NCBI GenBank assembly: GCA_030848705.1
Contig: CM061238.1
Location: forward strand, 48,771,133 to 48,835,132
Reading direction: 5' to 3'
DNA: 64,000 nucleotides
Origin: Heracleum sosnowskyi
Taxonomy: Eukaryota > Streptophyta > Magnoliopsida > Apiales > Apiaceae
This document shows, one piece after another, positions 58,261 to 64,000 of this stretch. How positions within the stretch are numbered: the first letter of the stretch is position 1; each line of letters opens with the position of its first letter. The position numbers and the translations under genes were made by a program. The notes beneath the pieces were generated by a model. That model saw nothing but the letters and a program-made list of their open reading frames with translations. It had not been told where the DNA came from and searched no databases.

Positions 58261-59061
58261 AAAGGACTAATCAGCATCATTGAATTCAAGACATAGAAGA
58301 ATTGATCAAGTGTTATTCATCTTTGAACCAGACCAGTTGCACCAGTTGACGGCACTTGAAAAGATCAAGTTGTTTTATCGTCTCAGAAGAAATTGATTTA
58401 GTCTATTACTAAACACCCTGAAGCTCAGAAGTTTTTCTAAAAGATCAAGGACAAGAAAAGAGTTCGATGGTTTTTCATTTATGAAAACCATCGAATGTGA
58501 ATCAAAGAAAACAATTAGAAAACTAATGTAAGTTAAAGTTTCATTCGATAGTTTTATTAAAAAAACCATCGAATGGAATATTAACTTTAAACATTCGATA
58601 GTTTTCCAAATTGAAGAGCAGGTGAGAAGTGATGTGTTTGACATGTTGATGAAGATCCAACGACCAAGAATAATTGATTACTTTTGGTTTGATAGATTTT
58701 CAAATCAAGACTACAAATAGAGAATGAAGACAGTGTTCTTCTTCAGTTGGTTGGCAGTTGTGATCATATTTACTACGGAGAATTAAGAGCTCAAGAACAA
58801 TTTCTGTAGAAAATTTATAGTGCCTTAATTTCTAAAGTTTGTATTGATTACGTTAACCTGAACTCATTGAAGCTAATCTACGGATTAGATTTGTAGCACC
58901 CCTCGCGGATTATATTTATAAAACGATATATTCCCCGACTCTTGTTTTGATTTGGCACCTTTGATTTCGTAGTTGAACTGAATGATTTATCCGTGAACGA
59001 AATCGAAGAATTTGTAGGTATCATATTCAACCCCCCCTTCTACGATACTTTGGACCTAACA
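58261..59061 (+). repeat. 5' LTR of element D, right part
   Basis: Ends in the family block ATTCAACCCCCCCTTCTACGATACTTTGGACCTAACA. It carries five copies of the word ATTCGATRGTTTT or its complement (58463, 58485, 58542, 58563, 58591), arranged as two hairpins and one single copy. The left part of the LTR lies before the CACTA insertion. Confidence 0.78.
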
Positions 59062-59063
59062 AT

Positions 59064-59075
59064 TGGTATCAAAGC
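59064..59075 (+). other. Primer binding site of element D
   Basis: TGGTATCAAAGC two bases after the LTR: the initiator-Met tRNA primer site with one changed base relative to TGGTATCAGAGC. Confidence 0.85.
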
Positions 59076-59221
59076 TATTTGATTGACGTACAAATCAGAT
59101 CCGGTGAATGAGACCAAAATCAAACATAGCTTGAAAATTTGAAGCAAATTTTTTAACTTTCAAAATTTTTCATTTAATTTGAATTTCTTGAATTTTAAAC
59201 AATTTGAAATTTTCAGAAACC

Positions 59222-61609
59222 ATGAGTGCTCCAAAGACAACTGCTGGTATTAAAGTTCCCCCCTTCACTAGAGATGATTTCGGTTTGTGGAAGATGAAGA
59301 TGCTGTTATTTATCAAGGCATCTAATCCATTGTATATTGGCATATTAGAGAACGGACCGTTTGTACCAATGAAATCAGTAGGTGAAACCACAACACCTGA
59401 AGGTACTAGGATTCCTCAAAGTCATATCCCAAATGATCTATCTGAGTACACAAACACCGATAAGGAACTGATTCGATTGGATACATGTTTGATGTTGATA
59501 TTGACAAACTCCGCAGACATGGAAATGAGCTATCAGTTGATGAACTGTGTGAGCGGGAAACATATGTGGGATACCATAAACTTGATAATGGAAGGAACTG
59601 AAGACGTGCAAGAAAATAGATTGGACATCCTGACTTCTCAATATGAGTCATTTAGGTCTCTTCCTGGAGAAAGTATAACTCAGGTCTTTGAGAAGTATAC
59701 TAAGCTGTTGAATGAATTAACAATGAAAGGGAAGACCTCTCCTCTGAGAGAGACAAACAAGAAGTTCATGATGACACTGCCCCATCATGTAGAACACAAG
59801 TCCTCATCCATAAGGGAAAGAATTGACTTCACAAAGATGCCATTGGAAATGATTTATGGCAAGTTGAAGACTTATGAGATGGAGCAAGAACAAAGAGTGA
59901 TAATCTACGGACCAGGGACAGTGGACAACAAGCACAATGCACTTGTGAGATCAGCAGCACTTGTAGTGGATGAACCAATAACTTCTGATATTCAGGTTCA
60001 AACCCCTAGAGCTGGAAAACAGGTGATTATAGAAGCTGAAATGGATTCTGTGAATCTGGGTGTTGATGAAAGTGATTACTACACCCTAGAAGAGCTTGAG
60101 CAGATGGAAGACAAAACTATGGCGTACTTAGCTGCAAAGTTTAGCCACATTCGTTTCAAGAGAAACCCTAAGTATAAGTTCAAGGGCTCAACCAACAGAT
60201 TCCAGAAGAGCAAGTATTCACCAGGGACTGGCTTTAAGGGAGGCTACAAGACTGGCATGATTGATAGAAGCAAATCAAGATGCTAAAATTGCAACGAGTT
60301 AGGGCATTTCGCCACTAAATGTCGGAAGCCTCGTCAAGCAAGAGACAAGAAAGATGTCTATGAGTTGAAGAAAGAAAATGCCAAGCTGAAACAGCAATTG
60401 GAGGCATTGTCTGGAAAGCAGAAAGGGAAAGCTTACATAGCAGAGGGAAAACACCGGGATGATACTGATTCGGATGAAGAGGAAGAGTATGTAAATGTTG
60501 CCCTAATGGCTGACTCTTCAGAGGAATCACCGCAATTATCTCAGGTACCTATCTTAACAACAATTTACATGTCTAATTCTGAGTACAAGAAAACTGTGCA
60601 AGATCTTATTGTAGAATTGTTTAATGTACACACAAGCATGCTAGCATCAGAAATGGAAAATGCTAAACTAGTTCTTAAGATTAAAAATCTAGAATCTAAG
60701 AATGAAGAACTAGAGCTTGTAGCTGTCACATTAGAAGATCTTAAGCAAAAGAATGTGTACTTAGAAAACAAGGTCAAGTGTAATGATGAGATAGAGACTA
60801 TCCTCAGGAAGCAGATTTCAGATTTAGATTTAAAGCTGAATGCTTTTAAGAATTCCGCCCTAATTGCTAAGGAGATCATTGATACTCAGACCATTGGGAA
60901 TAAAACTGCTATAGGATTTGACTACACCAAAAAGGTTGGGAAAAAGATTCTGGAATTTCCTGTGACATCTTCTGTTGTTAGGAAGAATATTCCACACATT
61001 CTTAAGAATGTGGTCAGTCCAGTCTTTGTCAAGCCCTTCTCAAAACCTTTTCATGAGGATGACCTTTTCATAAGACAAGAATTGCTTGAGGAGGATTTAT
61101 TGAAGGAAAAAGAGGTAAAGACTAAGTTGCCTAGGAAATCAGTAAAAACTGAAATACCTAAGACTGAAGTAGGTGACTTAGTTATCAAGGCAAAAAAGAA
61201 CAGGAATGGGAAAAAGAATGTTGTTAATCAGGAAATTGTTCTATATTCTCCCATTGCATCTAGGAAGTTGTGCACGAATTGTAATTCTGCTGGACACCTT
61301 ACTCATGCATGTAAAAAGGTTAAAGTAGAAACTGCTAATACTTCTGAAATGCATAACATGTATGACATGCCTGATCTTCATAAACCCTGTGGAAAGAAAG
61401 AGTGTTTGCTATGCACATACAACATCATGCATGCTTATTTTAAGTTGATGAATGCATCTGGTAGCAATAACACTGATAATGTTGAATCCACGGATAATTT
61501 GAATATCAAACAGGGTAAGACTAAATTGAATGTTACTCCTGTTAAATCATCTAAACCTTCAGGACCCAAACAATTTTGGGGTACCAAAGTCCACTTAATC
61601 GATCTGTGA
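59222..61609 (+). pseudogene. gag: Copia gag of element D with a stop inside the zinc knuckle
   Basis: The true ATG is 59222 (MSAPKTTAGIKVPPF). A capsid fold follows (HMWDTINLIMEGTEDVQENR, YGKLKTYEMEQEQ) and the first zinc knuckle, whose second position is a TAA (60284-60286) between the first two Cys. The same frame continues with NCNELGHFATKC, a coiled coil (KKENAKLKQQLEAL), EEEEYVNVALMAD, a long heptad-rich segment and a second knuckle CTNCNSAGHLTHAC (61271-61312). It ends at TGA 61607-61609, immediately before the protease in the same frame. Apart from the one TAA, all 795 codons are open. Confidence 0.88.
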
Positions 61610-61921
61610 TTGCAGGGTAAGGTTAAAAGCTCAAAGGTTGTGTGGATTCTGGATAGTGGCTGTTCTAGACACATGACAGGTGAAGAGTCCCTGCTTACAG
61701 AGGTGGTTAAGAAGACCGGCCCGATTGTAACCTTTGGAGATGACAACAAAGGATTCACTACGGGATATGGTAAATTGAAAATTGGGAATGTCATCATTGA
61801 AAACATCTCTCTTGTTGAAGGATTGAAGCACAATCTTCTAAGTATCAGTCAATTCTGTGATAAAGGCTACAATGTAGATTTCAGAAAAGGACAAGTGCTT
61901 GATCACAAACAGGAAGGATGA
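61610..61921 (+). pseudogene. Copia protease of element D
   Basis: Same frame as gag, separated only by TGA. It has VWILDSGCSRHMTGE with the catalytic DSG, FGDDNKGFTTGYG and LKHNLLSISQFCDKG. It ends early at 61919-61921; the continuing integrase frame begins near 61899, so a frameshift lies around 61900. Confidence 0.85.
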
Positions 61922-63131
61922 GAAGCTTGCTCTACTGGGAGTAAGAAAAGGAAATTTGTTTATAACTGACTTAAGTTCTACCAGTGAAGGAGAAGTTACA
62001 TGTTTCTACAATAAGGCTTCTTCAGAACAAAGTTGGCTATGGCACAAGAAGCTCTCACACTTGAACTTCAAAACTATGAACTCTTTGGTAAAGAGAGAGT
62101 TGGTGAGAGGGTTGCCCCTGATGGAATTCAATCATGAGGGACTATGTGCATGTGAAAAAGGGAAGTCTAAGAAGGCATCACACAGAAGCAAAGAAATGAC
62201 AAGCATTGTTGAACCTCTTCAGCTGATTCATATGGATTTATTTGGTCCAGTCAATGTTATGTCACTTTCAAGGAAAAGATATGCATTAGTGATGGTGGAT
62301 GACTACTCCAAGTACACGTGGGTGTTATTCTCACATTCAAAGGATGAAGCAACACAACTTATCATTGATCACATCAAGAAGATAGAAGTGGAAGCTAAGC
62401 TACATGTGCGGACAATCAGATCAGACAATGGAACTGAATTCAAGAATGCAGTTCTTAATGATTTCTGCTCAGAGAAAGGAATATCAAGACAGTATTCAGC
62501 ACCAGGAACTCCTCAACAGAATGGAGTAGTGGAAAGAAAGAACAGGACCTTGGTTGAAGCAGCAAGGACTATGTTAAATGAATCAAAACTTCCCACTTAC
62601 TTTTGGGTTGAAGCAGTGAATACAGCTTGCTACACTCAGAATCGAACCCTGATCAACAAAGATCATGAAAAGACTCCTTATGAGTTAATGGCCAACAAGA
62701 AACCAACACTGAAGTAGTTTCATGTGTTTTGTGCAAAGTGCTTTGTACTTAAAGATGGAGAACATCTAGGCAAGTTTGATGCCAAAGCAGATGAAGGCAT
62801 TTTTATGGGCTATTCTTTGGAATCTAAGGCTTACAGGGTGTATGTGATTGAAGATAAGAAGGTATTGGAAAGCCTGAATGTAACATTTGATGACACCAAA
62901 AGACCAGGCCTGCAAACTAGAGAGAACTCTGAATCCTTGGTATTTGAAAATCTATCAGGAGATCTCTCTGACATTGAAGAAGAACCTGAAGTTGTTACAG
63001 TTATTAATAATAATGATAATGATTCTGGACCAAGTGGTGATAGTAGTGGAAATACTCAAACTACTACTGGATCCACTAGTCAATCAACAGGGTCAACAGA
63101 TCATACCGTCAACCACTCAGGGGGAGCATGA
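61899..63131 (+). pseudogene. Copia integrase of element D, nonsense codons
   Basis: The frame has LWHKKLSHLNF and HMDLFGPVNV, the catalytic region with VDDYSKYTW, RSDNGTEFKN and NGVVERKNRT, and the C-terminal CFVLKDGEHLGKFDAKADEG. TAG at 62715-62717 interrupts it. The zinc-binding pair reads GLCACEKGK, one residue shorter than GLCDACQKGK in element B, so Zn binding may be damaged. An acidic Ser/Thr/Gly/Asn linker follows and meets TGA at 63129-63131; the frame continues unchanged into RT. Confidence 0.85.
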
Positions 63132-64000
63132 GAAAGATCAACTAGTCACACTCCACAACATTTTGAACAAGTAGAATCATCAAGATCGCATCTGCCAAGA
63201 CAACGGGTATGGAATAGAGATCATCCCTTTCACTTGATCATTGGTGATCCGGACACATGAGTGAGAACTAGGAGGACATCACAAAATGAATGTCACTATT
63301 CTGGGTTTCTTTCAGAAACAGAACCTAAGAAAGTTGAAGATGCCCTAGATTATCCAGATTGGGTGATTGATATGCAAGATGAACTCAATCGGTTTGAAAG
63401 GCAGAAAGTTTGGAAGCTGGTACCCAGGCCTAAAGGAAAATCAGTTATTGGAACAAGATGGGTATTCAGAAATAAGTTGGACGAAGATGGCATTGTAACA
63501 AGAAACAAAGCCAGACTAGTTGCTAAAGGTTACTCTCAAGAAGAGGGTATAGATTATGATGAAACCTATGCACCAGTAGCAAGACTTGAGGCCATCAGAA
63601 TGTTTCTGGAATTCGCAGCACATTCCAATTACAAAGTGTATCAAATGGATGTGAAGAGTGCTTTTCTGAACGGGGAGTTAGAAGAAGAAGTGTATGTGGA
63701 ACAACCTCTAAGGTTTGAGGATTCAAAACTGGCAGACTTTGTGTACTTTCTATTCAAAGCTCTCTATGGACTCAAACAAGCTCCAAGGACATGGTATGAC
63801 ACTCTCTCTGAATTCTTACTTGAAAATAACTTTACAAGAGGTGTCGTAGACAAAACTCTCTTTTACAAACAGCACAAAAATGATTTGATATTGGTGCAAG
63901 TATATGTTGATGACATAATATTTGGTTCTACTAATGATGATCTATGCAAGAGATTTGCTAAGTTAATGCAGAGTCGATATGAAATGAGCATGATGGTTGA
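63132..64000 (+). pseudogene. pol: Copia reverse transcriptase of element D, partial at the right edge
   Basis: After the linker, a TGA at 63258-63260 precedes RT. From 63261 the frame is open to the window end (about 246 codons) with GTRWVFRNKLDEDG, NKARLVAKGYSQEEGIDYDET, MDVKSAFLNGELEEEVYVEQP, LYGLKQAPRTWYDTL and the catalytic YVDD at 63903-63914. It ends in SMMV at the edge. RNase H is beyond the window. Confidence 0.9.

Larger units (their letters stand above)
59062..64000 (+). mobile_element. Sirevirus-type copia element D, internal region, runs off the right edge
   Basis: Primer site, gag, protease, integrase and RT follow in copia order. Proteins are clearly related to those of element B (for example DSGCSRHMTG, NGVVERKN, YVDD). 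RNase H, any extra ORF and the 3' LTR lie outside the window. Several nonsense codons and at least one frameshift show that this copy is inactive. Confidence 0.92.

Overview
The window is a stack of nested plant transposable elements plus an old integrated plant pararetrovirus; I see no ordinary host gene. Long LTR retrotransposons with initiator-Met tRNA primer sites, Sirevirus-type copia elements with an extra 3' ORF, Tekay-type chromoviruses with 3-4 kb LTRs, a CACTA transposon carrying an intron-containing gene piece, and caulimovirid DNA all point to heterochromatin of a large-genome flowering plant, probably a eudicot. I cannot name the species.

Layout. 1-10962: Sirevirus-type copia element B, minus strand, leaving the window on the left. 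It has LTR 9939-10962, PBS 9925-9936, broken gag, protease and integrase, an intact RT-RNase H, and a 1178-codon extra ORF at 3534-1 with no stop in the window. B lies inside the extra ORF of a second, plus-strand Sirevirus-type element A (10963-15512), of which only the 3' end is present. From about 15513 follows an endogenous caulimovirid (Florendovirus/Petuvirus-like) in three pieces: coat protein, zinc knuckle, protease and RT start (15513-17681), rest of RT, RNase H and ORF2 (36404-38893), and the last codons of ORF2 plus a TATA-bearing intergenic region (51110-about 51560). Its RT was split by a Tekay-type solo LTR (17682-36403, target duplication ACCTT), which was itself split by a defective, RT-less Tekay-type element N (21557-35055). 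Its ORF2 was split by a fuller Tekay element E (38894-51109, target duplication CTTAT).

On the right lie a Sirevirus-type solo LTR C (about 52583-53438) and plus-strand Sirevirus-type element D, whose 5' LTR was split by a Pack-CACTA transposon (53921-58257, target duplication GAC) carrying four exons and the introns of an F-box/LRR-like gene. D runs through gag, protease, integrase and RT to the right edge.

The most unusual signal is that each of the three Sirevirus-type elements carries its own short sequence word many times. B has CGTTGA/TCAACG (at least 30 copies in LTR, spacer, gag, pol linker and extra ORF, in several reading frames). A has TCCTGA (18 copies in the extra ORF) and its reverse complement TCAGGA (7 copies within 135 bp of the LTR). 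D has the TTCGATRGTTTT word in alternating orientations, forming hairpins in the LTR. Domain calls, boundaries and counts were made by eye.
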